Shown: one piece after another, positions 47,472 to 59,004 of the stretch
How the letters are laid out: each line of letters begins with the position of its first letter
Position numbering within the stretch: the stretch's first letter is position 1
DNA from: Chitinophaga sedimenti
GTDB lineage: Bacteria; Bacteroidota; Bacteroidia; Chitinophagales; Chitinophagaceae
Length of the DNA: 64,000 nt
NCBI RefSeq assembly: GCF_023156195.1
Contig: NZ_JAKUKA010000001.1
Span: 1,674,001 to 1,738,000 of the forward strand
Direction: 5' to 3'
The notes under the pieces: generated by a model
Told to the model about the DNA's origin: nothing
The model's input: the letters and a program-made list of their open reading frames with translations, nothing else
The model's database searches: none
Program-made: the position numbers and the translations under genes

Positions 47472-50400
47472 ATGAAACAACTTTACCGCCTACTGCTTTC
47501 ATTTGCACTGATCATTAGTGCATTCGTGGTTAAAGCGCAAACAGGAGTTCTCAACCCCAATGATCCCATCGTGGTCTACAATGCGGCCAGTCCCCCAACT
47601 CAACCTGCATGGGGAACGCTGGGCAAATGGGTTAAAACTAACCGTTTGAACTGGACCAGCACTTCCTTCAAAGCCTATATCTACAAGGGTATGGCCTTCA
47701 GGGTAAAATTCCCTAAATCCTACCAATATGGTGTGGTTGACGGAAAGAAATATCCTGTAATCATTTTCTTCCACGGTGTGGGTGAAAAAGGCACCATCTA
47801 CGACAATGAATTCCAGTTGTACCATGGTGGCCAGGTTCACATGAACAAAGTGGATAATGGTGATTTTGACGGCTTCCTCATTTACCCCCAAAACACCGAC
47901 GGTTTCTTCGGAGCCGGTCACTACTCCAACCTTGTAGAACTGATTAACAATTACTTCGTTCCCCAGGCGAAAGTTGATATCAACAGGATTTATGTTGAAG
48001 GTCTGTCTGGTGGCGGTAGTGCAACCTGGGAGATGATTATCGGTTACCCGAAAATTGTTGCCGGCGCGAGTCCTATCTCCGCGGCGTCTTTGTCTTTCAA
48101 AACTCCATCAACTCTTTTAAATGGACACCGATCTGGCAGTTCCAGGGTGGTTTGGATACCAATCCTGATCCCGGAACCGCTACGGAAGTATATAATGCTG
48201 CTGCCGCTGCCGGCGCAAACATGAAACTGACGATCTACCCTCAGAATGGTCACGATTCATGGAACAAAGCCTGGGCTGAAGCAGACTTCTTCCCCAATGT
48301 AAACAGGGCCAACAAAACAAATCCTTGGCCGCTGACAGGCAGAACTGAGTTCTGTCCTGGCGACGCTATTAACGTTACCCTCGGTCTGACCGCGGGCTTT
48401 GACGGTTATGAATGGCGTAAGAATGGCGTAGTAATTCCCGGTGCTACCGGCAATACATATGTTGCGACCAGCATTGGTACTTATGATGCGCGAATCAAAC
48501 GTGGAACAGAGTGGTCTTACTACTCCCCTATTCCCGTTGTGATCAAAATCAAGACGCCTACTGTTCCTCCTGCTATCAAACTGGACGGTTTACAGAGCCG
48601 CGCAATCCCTTCTCCCGATGGCAAAACCAGTGTTACACTGTCTGTGCCTGCTACCTACGCTACTTACTCCTGGAAAAATGTTGCTAACAGCACTGTTTTA
48701 GGTACTACCAATAAACTGACTGTAAGCAATCCGGGTGCATATACCGTTAAAGTAACCGAACAATACGGTTGCTCCAGCGATTTCTCCGCTCCTTACACGG
48801 TGATCAACGCCGCCGGTGCTAATCCTCCGGCTGCTCCATCTAACGTGGCGGTACTGCCACTGTCTAAAACACAGCTGGAAGTAAACTGGGTGAAAAATCC
48901 CAATGCTCCGAATCCTGAAACTGGTTTCGAAGTTTACCGTGCGGCTACCGCTGGTGGTCCGTACACCCTCATCGACACCGTTGTGGCAAATACCACTTCC
49001 TACGTTGATGACAACCTGAACGCCAATACCAAATATTTCTATCTCGTAAGGGCGGTAAACGCTACTGCGGCTTCTGCAAACAGCAATGAAGGCAGCGGCA
49101 CTACCCTGAACGATGAGGCTGCGCCAAGCGCTCCGTCCAACCTGACTATCTCCGGCAACGCTGGTAGTTTTATGGTGCTGACATGGGGTGCTTCCACAGA
49201 TGATGTAGGCGTAACCAACTACGATATCTATGTAAATGGTACTAAATCTTATAGCGTAGCCGGCACGGCCACTACCGCCACGGTTTACAACCTGGTAAAG
49301 GTCAGCTTTACAACTTCGTGGTAAAAGCGCGCGACCTGACCGGTAATACTTCTCCGGCAAGTAACCAGGTATCTGCCCTGGCTTACCAGACAGGTGTTAA
49401 ATGGAAGTACTACCCTGGTTCTACCACTTACAGCGCGGTTCCTGACTTTACTACACTGACACCTGCCGCTACCGGTATTTCCCCTCGTCCGGATGTTGCC
49501 ATCGCAACCCAGGCCGACTACTTCGGAATTATGTGGGAAGGTTTCCTGAAAATACCAGTGGCTGGTAATTATACATTTGAAGTGGTGGCTGACGATGGCG
49601 TTAAGTTCGAACTGAACGGTGCAGTACTTGCTACCAGAACTACTAACGGTACGGCTGTTGTAACGGCTAATCTGCCTGCTGGTAACCTGCCACTGCGTAT
49701 TTCCTACTTCGAGAACACCGGTAGCGCAAGCTTCAGGCTGTACTGGAGAAATACTGCCAGCGGTATCGGCAGCACCCGTCAGGAGATTCCTGTCACGCAA
49801 TATGTAGAGAACGAAGCATCTGCCGGCACTGTTCCTGCTGCTCCTTCGCTGCTGAAAGCAACTGCTGTTGCCTACAACCAGATCGATCTGAACTGGGCGG
49901 ATAACAGCAATAACGAAACCGGCTTCGAGATCTACCGCTCCAACTCTTACACTGGTACTTATACTACCATTGCAACCGTAGGTGCAGGCGTTACTACTTA
50001 CGCTGATAAAGGGCTGACTGCTTCTACCGACTACTACTACAAAGTAAAAGCGATCAACGCTGCCGGTAGCTCTGCATTCAACACTACGGTTACTGGCCTG
50101 GATTACGAATACTATGAAGTGAGCACTGCTCCGACTGTAATGCCGGACTTTACGACCATGACGCCAAAAGCGACTGGTGTTGTGACGACTATCAATATGA
50201 ACAACCGTCAGCGTACCACGAACTACCTGTTCCGTTACACTGGCCACATCAACATTGCTACCGCAAGCAGCAACTATATCTTCTACGTACAGGCAGATGA
50301 CGGCGCACAGCTGTACATCGATGGTGTACGCTGGGTAGATAACCCGGTAGCTTACCGTGGTACGGAGCGTCAGGCGAATGTTCCGCTGACAGCGGGCCTG

Positions 50401-53400
50401 CACACAATTGAGCTGCGTTACTTCCGGGCGTCCAGCACGGCTACCCTGAACGTACGTTACTCTTCACCGAGCGGTCCTTCTATCTCTAAACAAACCCTGC
50501 CGCTATGTTCCAGGACGGTAAAGGGTATGCTAAAACCAAGGCGCTGCCTGCTGTTCCTGCAGCACCGGCTAACCTGGTTGCTACTGCAGCCTCTTCCACT
50601 TCCATTGGTTTAACATGGACTAACGGCGGTACAGACATCACCAGTTTTGAGCTGTACAGGTCTGTAAACAACAACGGCAACTTCAAACTGCATAAAACCA
50701 TTACAGTGGATGGCGCATTGCCGACCAGCTACACCGATACGGCGCTGTTCTCCAATGTGACATACTTCTACAAGCTGCGTGCTAAAAACGCCGGCGGTGC
50801 TTCTGTTTATTCTGCTGAAGCCAGTGCAACCGCGCTGAACAATCCTCCGATAATTACCCAGCTGACCAATAAGCAAATCCACTATACTACGCCGCTGACA
50901 CTGAATGTAACAGCTAGCAGCCCTGACAACCAGGTGCTGACCCTGTCTACAACCAACCTGCCGGCTTTCGCCACCTTCCAGAACAATGGCAACGGTACTG
51001 CTGTCATCAGCATCAACCCGACCCTGGGAAGCATTGGTACGTACAATAACATCAGCGTATCTGCAACCGACGAACACGGTGGTATTGCTACTACATCCTT
51101 CAGCCTGGTAGTTACCGACAACTACATTCCTGCCCTGGGTGCTATTGCCAACACGACGGTGAAAGGTGGTAATTCTGTTACTATTCCGTTGACAGTAACA
51201 GATGCAAACGCAAATGACGATATCGACTGGAGCGTGACCGGTCTGCCTTCCTTCGCAACTTTCAGCTACGACGGAAGATCAGCGACTATCACTGCTGCTA
51301 CCTCTTACGCTAACGCCGGTACTTATACCATCACCGTAAATGTGAACGATGGTAAAGGCGGTACAGACAGCAAAACCTTCAACCTGACCGTAGGTCTGGC
51401 CAGCCCGAACAGTTCTATCTACGTGAACTTCAGTGATGGTGCAGCAAACGGCGTAGGTACAGGTTTCTGGAACAACGTAAGCAAAGTGCCTGCACAGAAC
51501 GATGTGTGGAGCAACTTTAAAGACTCTACCGGTACTACTACCACTGTTGGTTTACAGATCATGACCGCATGGCAGAACCAGGGTAACGGTACTAACCTGT
51601 TAGGTGCTGTAACCGGCAACAACTCCGGTGTGTTCCCCGACAACGTAATGAGGTCTGCTTACTGGACCGGTACTGACCAGCAGACAATCAAGATCACTGG
51701 CCTGAACACAAGTGCTAACTACACTTACAAGTTCACCTTCTTTGGTAGCCGCGGCAGCGTTTCTGACAACAGGACCTCTACTTACACCATCGGCTCAACG
51801 ACTGTAAGCCTGCAGGCCGCAAGCAACACGCAGAACACCGTAAACATCGCTGGTGTTGTTCCGAATGCCTCCGCCGAAGTGAGCATCAACCTGAAAAATG
51901 CTGCAGGTTCGAGCTACGCTTACCTGAACGCACTGGTAATTGAAGCGGTTTACGACGACCAGAGCGCACCTGCCAAACCCAATAACCTGGTAGCTGCTGA
52001 AGTAGCGACCGGTGTTAAACTGACCTGGCTGCCTGTTGCTTACAACGACAACGGTTATGAAGTGTACAAAGCTACCAGCCAGGCTGGTCCTTATACCCTG
52101 CTGAACCCGGGTGCAAACAATGCACACGCCAGCACTTATACAGATAATGCAGCCACCGGCGGCGCCCAGTACTATTACTTCGTAAAAGCGTACAACACTT
52201 ATGGTGCAACCAATTCTGATACTGTAGGCATCTTAACTGCAAGCAAACCTCCAGTAATCACTGATCTGGAAAACATTAACATCAAAACCGGCCAGACCCA
52301 GAACATCGCTGTGAATGTGAAAGTGGATCCGGGTACCGTGGTTACACTGAGCGGCATCAACCTGCCTGCCTTTGCTACCCTTACCGATAACGGCAACGCT
52401 ACCGGTAACCTGGCCCTGGCGCCTACTGCTACGCAGATCGGTACTTATAACAACGTGAAAATTGTTGCTGCTGACAACCAGGGCAACACTGATACCACTA
52501 CCTTCAGCATCGCTGTAAAAGACAACTCTACGACTTCCATCTTCGTGAACTTCAACGAAGTATCACCTGCAGGAACGCCGTGGAACAACTACAACAGGGT
52601 GCCTGCTGTTAATGGTACGATCACGAACATGCTGGACGAAAACGGCACTGCTTCTGGTATCACCATCACCCAGCTGGATGCAATCGAAGGTGTTAATACC
52701 CTCGGTGCTACTACCGGCAGCAACAGCGGTGTATATCCTGACGGCGTAATGCAGTCTGCTTACTATGACGGATCCGGCGCTGCTAAACGCTTCAGACTGA
52801 CCGGTCTGGCAACGGACAAAAAATACAACCTGGTATTCTTCGGCAGCCGCAGCGCGGTAACCGATAACAGGAACACCGATTACACCGTTGGTGCGCAAAC
52901 AGTAACCCTGAATGCAGCCAGCAACACTGCCAACACGGTACAGCTGAACGGCCTGTCTCCGAACGCAGCGGGTGAAATTGAGTTCAGCTTCAAGAAAAAC
53001 AGCGCAGCTGTATACGGCTACCTGAATGCCCTGGTTATCCAGTCTTATGTAGACAATGGCGTACCTCTGGCTCCGGGTAACCTGACCGGCACCAGCAAGT
53101 CTAAGACATCCATCGCCCTGCAGTGGCAGAACAAGGCCAGCGGCATTACCGCCACTGAAGTTTACCGTGCGGCAACTGTAGATGGTGCTTACAGCCTGAT
53201 CACCACCATCAATGGCACCGGTACTACATATACCGATAATGGCCTGGCGGTTAACACGAAATACTACTATAAAGTAAGAAGCAAAGTAGGTTCTGTTTAC
53301 TCAGATTACAGCAACCTGGCTAACGCCGCTACTTACGCTTACTCTATCTACATGAACTTCAACCGTGATAATCCGGCTGGTGCCCCCTGGAACAATACTA

Positions 53401-54230
53401 ATAACGTTCCGCAGCTGAATGACAAATACCTGTTATTCAATGACGAAGGCAACAACTCAGGTATCACTGTAGCAGTAACACAGGACTTCAGCGGTGAGAA
53501 TCCGTTCGGTATGATTACCGGCAACAATTCCGGTGTGTTCCCTGACAACGTTATCAGAAGCACCTGGTGGTTGGATATCGGTGTAACCGGTAAACTGAAA
53601 GTAAGCGGCCTGAATCTGTCACAATCTTATACCTTTGTATTCTTCGGCAGCCGCGATGGCGATGGCGACAGAACTACAGTGTACAAAGTGGGTGATAAGA
53701 GCGTATCTCTGAACTGTGCTAAGAACGTAAACAACACCGTTCAGATCGCAGACATCAGACCAGATGCAAACGGTGAAGCTGAAATCGCAATTTCCCTGGG
53801 TGCACAATCATCCTACGGTTACATCGGCGCCCTGGTAATCCACGGTTACGAAGCGAAAGACGAAGCAACTGCTCAAACTGTAAACGCCCGCACGGTTGCC
53901 GTGGCTAACACAGGTACTAACATCGTTGATTATGCGTTTAATAAGCGCGCTAAAGATGATCAACTGGAAGTTACCCAGGTATTCCCGAATCCGTTCCGAG
54001 ATGCGGTTAACCTGAACCTCGACAACAGAGGCACCAGCAAGAAAGTTGCGGTAAGACTGTTCGATATGTCCGGCAGAGCGGTGTTTGGTAAAGCATTTGG
54101 TGAACTTGGCGTAGGCCGTCACAACCTGAGAGTAGAAGTTGGGAACAGCGCAGCTGCAACCGGCATGTACTTCCCGGAAGTAATCGCTGACGATAAATCA
54201 GTAAAAACTATTAAGCTCATCAAAAAATAA
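47472..54230 (+). CDS. Giant T9SS-exported modular esterase (three frameshifts)
   Basis: About 2253 residues. Signal peptide (LLLSFALIISAFVVKAQ); alpha/beta hydrolase (about 25-275) with VIIFFHGVGEKG, nucleophile Ser in GLSGGGSATWEM and His in NGHDSWNKAW; an Ig-like domain; then by position FN3 (48.83-49.11 kb and 49.13-49.38), PA14 (49.39-49.80), FN3 (49.83-50.10), PA14 (50.10-50.52), FN3 (50.55-50.83), two cadherin/Ig-like domains (to 51.40), an unnamed module (51.41-51.96), FN3, Ig-like, module (52.53-53.05), FN3, module (53.34-53.85) and a T9SS type A sorting domain (VTQVFPNPFRDAVNLNL to KTIKLIKK). Bases are missing near 48100, 49298 and 50501. It is probably a surface-attached or secreted polysaccharide-binding esterase. 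Confidence 0.88.
51409..53850 (+). repeat. Three copies of an unnamed ~175-residue module within the giant protein
   Basis: Copies lie at about 51409-51960, 52526-53050 and 53338-53850. Each begins SIYVNF / SIFVNF / SIYMNF, has NNSGVFPDNVMRSAYW / SNSGVYPDGVMQSAYY / NNSGVFPDNVIRSTWW in the middle, then FFGSR with a following Asp/Asn-rich loop, and ends YLNALVI / YLNALVI / YIGALVI. Predicted content is beta-rich, suggesting a beta-sandwich binding domain. I do not recognise a named family. Confidence 0.8.
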
Positions 54231-54243
54231 GTAAACATACCCG

Positions 54244-54285
54244 ACTGAAAAAATCCGGTGACAAGCCGGATTTTTTCAGTTTTTA
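54244..54285 (+). terminator. Strong terminator after the giant esterase
   Basis: A perfect 15-bp stem (ACTGAAAAAATCCGG at 54244-54258, CCGGATTTTTTCAGT at 54266-54280) with a 7-nt loop, followed by TTTTT. It separates the giant gene from the downstream EPS genes. Confidence 0.9.
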
Positions 54286-54323
54286 TAAATTACAGTATTT
54301 CATACTTTGTCATTATTAGTAAT

Positions 54324-56511
54324 ATGGATCTGATTTATCTTATTAAATCGTTGTTGCGTAAGAAATGGGTGATTATCATCAGTACCGTTCTTGCTGTTTT
54401 GTTAGCCTTCGTTCTGACCATGAACGAAAAACGTTTATACCGCTCCGTAGCCCAGCTGGCTACCGGTTTTACCACAACCGATAAAGTAAAGCTGACCGAC
54501 GAAGGGTTTAATATTTATGAGATTGATGTTAAGTTCAACAACGTAACGGAAGCCTTCAAGTCATCCAAGGTGTTAAGCATGTTGTCGTACAGTGTAATGC
54601 TGCACGACCTCGAAAATCCCACAAAAGCATTTCGCAAACTCAGCGCAGAAGAAAAGGAAAAAGAAGCGAAACTTGGTGTAAATATCGCCAGCGTAATCGC
54701 GATGTTGAAGGACAAATATACTTCCGAGAAACTCCTCAGCTCCTATAACCCGGACGAAAGGAAAGTACTGGAACTGATTAAACTGTACAAATACGACCTG
54801 GAAAGCATCCGCAAAATGCTGTATGTAGGCCGCGTACAACGTACCGATTACCTGGACGTGGAATATAATTCCAGCCACCCCGAACTGTCTGCCTACATGG
54901 TAAACCAGGGTTGCGCCGAGTTTTTACGTAACAACGAATCGTCCCGCACCCAACAGAACTCGCAGTCTATTGAAACATTGGCGAAGCTGGTAGATCAGAA
55001 AAGAGAAGTACTGGATGCGAAAATCGGTATGCTGCGCGCTAAGGGTGGTGTAGACGTATCGGTGGAAAGCACCAGCAAACTGACCCAGGTGAGCACATTC
55101 GAGGTGAAACTGGCCGACGAAAAAACCTGCTCAACTCTTCACAGCTTGGTCTGCAGGATGTTAACCGTGCCCTTGCTGAAATGGACCGCACCAACGCTAC
55201 TACCGCAACTGCCCCAAGCACCGCCAGCGCTGACCTGGTGAGGATCAAGAATGAGCGTGACGCGGCGTATGCAGAGTACCAGAATAAAGGCTCCAACGAT
55301 AAGGAACTATATAACAAATACGATCGCTTAAGAAAGGAATACCTGCAGAAAGCGAATTCACTTGGCAACCTAAGCTCCTCTCCCAGCTCCGGCGGTTTAA
55401 CCAAAGCGCAATTGCAACAGAAGAAGGCGGAGCTGGAAATCCAGATTCGCACCTCTGAAAATAGCATTCGCGATCTCCAGAATAAAATCAACAGCCTGAA
55501 CGCCGGCGTGTCGATCGCCGCTTCCCGCAGCGCGGATAATATGGCTATGCAGAAGGAGCTCGATCTCGCACAGACTGAGTACGAGAACGTAAAAAGCCGT
55601 TACGATGCCGCCATGAACAACAAAGTGGCGCCGATGGACGACTTCCGCCAGATCTTGTTCGGTCAGCCCGCGGTAGAGCCGGAGCCTTCCAAAAGGATCA
55701 TCATCCTTGGTCTGGCTGGCATGACCATGTTCGTGTTCTGCTGTATCGCGATCATCTTCCTGGAGTATATTGACGTGTCGATTAAAACACCTTCGCAGTA
55801 CCTGAAAGTAATCGAACTGAAGCTGCTGAGCGTAATTAATAAACTGAACCCGAAAAAAGGAGCTAACCTGGACGAAGTATTTGCCAGTGAAGATGCAAAG
55901 GATAAGAGCGGCAATACTTTCCGTGAGCATATCCGCAAGCTCCGCTACGAGATCGAGAAAAGCGGTCATAAGATATTTTTGATCACCAGCGCCCGGCCCG
56001 GCGAAGGTAAATCAACGATCATCAAGGCATTAGCGCACAGCTTCAGCCTGAGCAAAAAGAAAATACTGATCCCGGACACCAACTTCCCGAACAACACGCT
56101 GACAAAGGAATTTGAAGCAGCCGAAACACTGGAAGAGTATGCAGATGGCAATGCTGGCATTGAAAAACTGCGCAGGATTATCAGTAAAACCAACATCGAG
56201 CACGTGGACATCATCGGCTCCAAAGGCGGTAACTATACACCTGCGGAAGTGCTGGCGGATCAGAATGTGTTGCAGCAACTGCCTGTACTGGCAAGCGTGT
56301 ACGACTACATCTTCTGGAAGGTCCGGCGTTAAATAACCGTGCCGATAGTAAGGAACTGCTCCGCTACGCGGATACGGTGATTTCCGTTGTATCTGCCCGT
56401 TCGACCATCAAACAAACAGATAAAGAAACAATTGCCTTTTTACAAGGTCTTAATGGTAAATATACCGGTGCTATACTGAACTACGTGGAGCTGGAGAACA
56501 TTGATCTCTAG
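54324..56511 (+). CDS. Wzz / BY-kinase-like polysaccharide chain-length protein (two frameshifts)
   Basis: A first membrane helix (WVIIISTVLAVLLAFVLTM) starts a Wzz domain, followed by long coiled coils (QNSQSIETLAKLVDQKRE; ELEIQIRTSENSIRDLQ), a second helix (IIILGLAGMTMFVFCCIAII), and a cytoplasmic P-loop domain with Walker A TSARPGEGKSTIIKAL and ILIPDTNFPNNTLTKEF as the A' motif. The Walker B position reads IFMEGPALNNRADSKEL rather than the usual VDTPP form, and there is no C-terminal Tyr cluster. Bases are missing at about 55122 (A-run) and 56314 (an A, giving FMEG). Corrected length is 729 residues. It probably sets chain length and export, perhaps without kinase activity. Confidence 0.88.
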
Positions 56512-56534
56512 TCCGTACAACTTGCCGAAACCTG

Positions 56535-57653
56535 ATGAAGCTCAAATTATTCAATACAGACATTGTTAACAGCTCCCGGCTCCCCTGGATCGACTATGCC
56601 CGTGGCATTGCGATCATGCTGGTATTATACCGTCACATTTACGAAGGTATATCCCGCGCCGGCCTGTCCGAGCAGAAGTTTGCTTACCTTGAACACGCGA
56701 ACATTATTTTCTACAGCTTCCGTATGCCGCTGTTTTTCATCCTTTCCGGTATTTTTATCGGCAAGAGTCTAAAGAAAAGAAGTGTGCAACAGCTGGTGCA
56801 GAATAAATTCAGCACCCTGTTCTGGCCCTACATGGTGTGGTCGCTGATACAGGTTACCCTGCAATTGGTGCTGGCAAACTATGTGAACGCCGACCGTACG
56901 ATCAACGACTATTGGTACATTTTTGTGTTCCCGCGCAGGATCGACCAGTTCTGGTACCTGTACGCACTGTTTAACGTATCGGTATTATACCTGATCACCC
57001 GCGAAAAGGTGAAGCTGAAAATATGGCACCAGTTAGCGTTGGGTACCGTGGCTTTCCTCTTTTCGAGCTGGTTATCGGTGCATAAAATAGATCTGGGTTT
57101 CGGATATGATCTGTTGCATTATTATGTGTTCTTCGCCATCGGTGATCTGATCTCGGATAAAATGCTGGATAAGAATATGTACGCCAAGTACGCATCACGG
57201 AAAACGTTCGCGGTCCTGTTGCCGGTATTTGTTATCGGGCAGTACTATTTCCTGGAAAAAAACCTGGAGAAGGGCGACTACGAATTCGTGGAGGCGTATC
57301 AACCTTTATTGTTTACGCTGATTGCAGTTTCCGGCTGCGCATTTATGGCGAACCTGGCGTTTATCCTGCAGAAATATAACGTGCTGAAAATCCTGCGTGT
57401 TATCGGTTATCATTCGCTGTACATTTATGTTTCGCACGTGTTGGTGGCCTCTGCCACCCGTGTAGCGCTGGTGAAGGCCGGTGTAACGTATGTGCCAGTG
57501 ATGCTCGCCATCTGCCTGTTTTTCGCATTGGTAGTTCCGATCATTGTATATAATATCGCGATGCAGATCGGTGCCTGGTGGCTGTACAGCCTCGAGCGCC
57601 CCGCTCCCGCCAAAACATTATCATCCAACCCCCAAACCCAACAACCAGCTTAG
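56535..57653 (+). CDS. Acyltransferase 3 family membrane protein
   Basis: 372 residues, about ten membrane helices. The N-terminal block WIDYARGIAIMLVLYRHIYE with the catalytic His and SFRMPLFFILSGIFIGKSL places it with the fucose-4-O-acetyltransferase-like branch of acyltransferase 3. It probably O-acetylates the repeat unit. It lies 23 bp after the Wzz-like gene and 3 bp before the flippase. It differs from the OpgC-like enzyme at 45831, so at least two acyl decorations are likely. Confidence 0.9.
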   Translation: MKLKLFNTDIVNSSRLPWIDYARGIAIMLVLYRHIYEGISRAGLSEQKFAYLEHANIIFYSFRMPLFFILSGIFIGKSLKKRSVQQLVQNKFSTLFWPYMVWSLIQVTLQLVLANYVNADRTINDYWYIFVFPRRIDQFWYLYALFNVSVLYLITREKVKLKIWHQLALGTVAFLFSSWLSVHKIDLGFGYDLLHYYVFFAIGDLISDKMLDKNMYAKYASRKTFAVLLPVFVIGQYYFLEKNLEKGDYEFVEAYQPLLFTLIAVSGCAFMANLAFILQKYNVLKILRVIGYHSLYIYVSHVLVASATRVALVKAGVTYVPVMLAICLFFALVVPIIVYNIAMQIGAWWLYSLERPAPAKTLSSNPQTQQPA

Positions 57654-57656
57654 GTC

Positions 57657-59004
57657 ATGAGTGACAAGAAATACGCATATTGGCTACAGTCGGGCACCTA
57701 CAGTGGCTTGCAAAAGCTGGCCGTAGTGGCGTTCGGCCTTGGCACCACTATGATGTTGACCCGGCATATGAGTAAACCCGAAATGGGCGTTTGGGCGCTC
57801 TTTCTCATATTCGTGGGGTATATCGAAACCATTCGTACGGCGCTTATTAAAAATGCGGTGATCAAGTTCCTGAACAGTTCCGAGAAAACGGACCATGTGT
57901 ATGTGAACTCCGCCGCGCTTTGCCTTAATATTTTCATCACCGTGGCCATGGCAATTGCACTGGCCGCAGGTATTGCTCCCGTAGCCATCTTCCTGAAGGC
58001 CCCCGCCCTCGCGAACGTGATCTACTACTTTATTCCCGGTTTGCTCCTGCTTATTCCGTTCTCTCATTTCGAATGGGTACAGAATGCGAACGGCGACTTT
58101 AAAGGTGTATTCTGGGCTTACCTGGTTCGCCAGGGTTCTTCTTTTTAATGATCGCTATTGATTATTGGGTAGATGGGAAGGTTGAGTTGATGAACCTCAT
58201 CTTCTATTACAACGCGGGAATTGTACTGGGTACCGGTATTTCCTACGTTTTCGCCCGCCGCTTCCTCACCCGCAAGTTTATGTACAATGCGGCATGGTTA
58301 GGCAAGATGTGGCACTTCGGTAAATATGTGTTCGCGACCAACGTGAGTTCCTCCGTATTCCGTAACACCGATCAGTTTGTGGTATCATCTGTTTATGGTT
58401 CCGGCGTAGTAGCGCTGTACAGCGTGTGTGTGCGTATCGCGAACCTGGTCGACGTGCCCTCCCAGGTATTGGGTGACATCCTGTTCCCGAAAAGTGCGGA
58501 AGTAATGCGCGAAGGCAATCTCGAAAGGGTGAAGTTCTTTTACGAAAAAGCCGTGGGCGTGGTGCTCGCGATCTGTATACCGGGCAGCTTGTTCATTATG
58601 TTCGTGCCGAAGTTCATACTCAGCATCATCAGTGGTGGCGAATATGTTGAAGCTGCATACCTGTTGCAGCTGACCATGGGTTATGGCCTGTTCCTGCCAT
58701 TCATTAAACAATTCGGTACTATCATGGACTCTACCGGTTCACCGAAATTAAACTTCCCGGTAATGACGATTATTGCTGTGCTTAACATCGGCATCTGTAC
58801 CGTGGCTGCATTACACTTCGGCCCGGCAGGCGCGGCTTACGGCACTATGACGTCCTACCTGATTTGTTTTATTATTACTTCCAGCATTTTGTATAAAAAT
58901 TCAATGCCAGTATTGGCAATTGCTTCAAATACATGTTCCAGTTCTACCCGGAAGCATACCAGTTATTTCAACAGAAGTTTTTATTAAAATTGAAAGCAAG
59001 ATGA
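57657..59004 (+). CDS. Polysaccharide flippase, Wzx-like (two frameshifts)
   Basis: A MOP-superfamily protein that moves the lipid-linked repeat unit across the inner membrane. About twelve to fourteen hydrophobic helices; recognisable blocks are SGTYSGLQKLAVVAFGLGTT, FRNTDQFVVSSVYGSGVVAL and DVPSQVLGDILFPKSAEVM. One T is missing at 58142-58146 and one A at 58895-58899. With both restored, it ends YPEAYQLFQQKFLLKLKAR with a TGA at 59002-59004 that overlaps the ATG of the next gene by 4 bp. Corrected length is 449 residues. Confidence 0.88.

Noticed and set aside
49285..50403. 372-codon open frame on the minus strand
   Set aside because: Antisense shadow of the giant esterase; Ser/Arg/Val-rich with no domain pattern.
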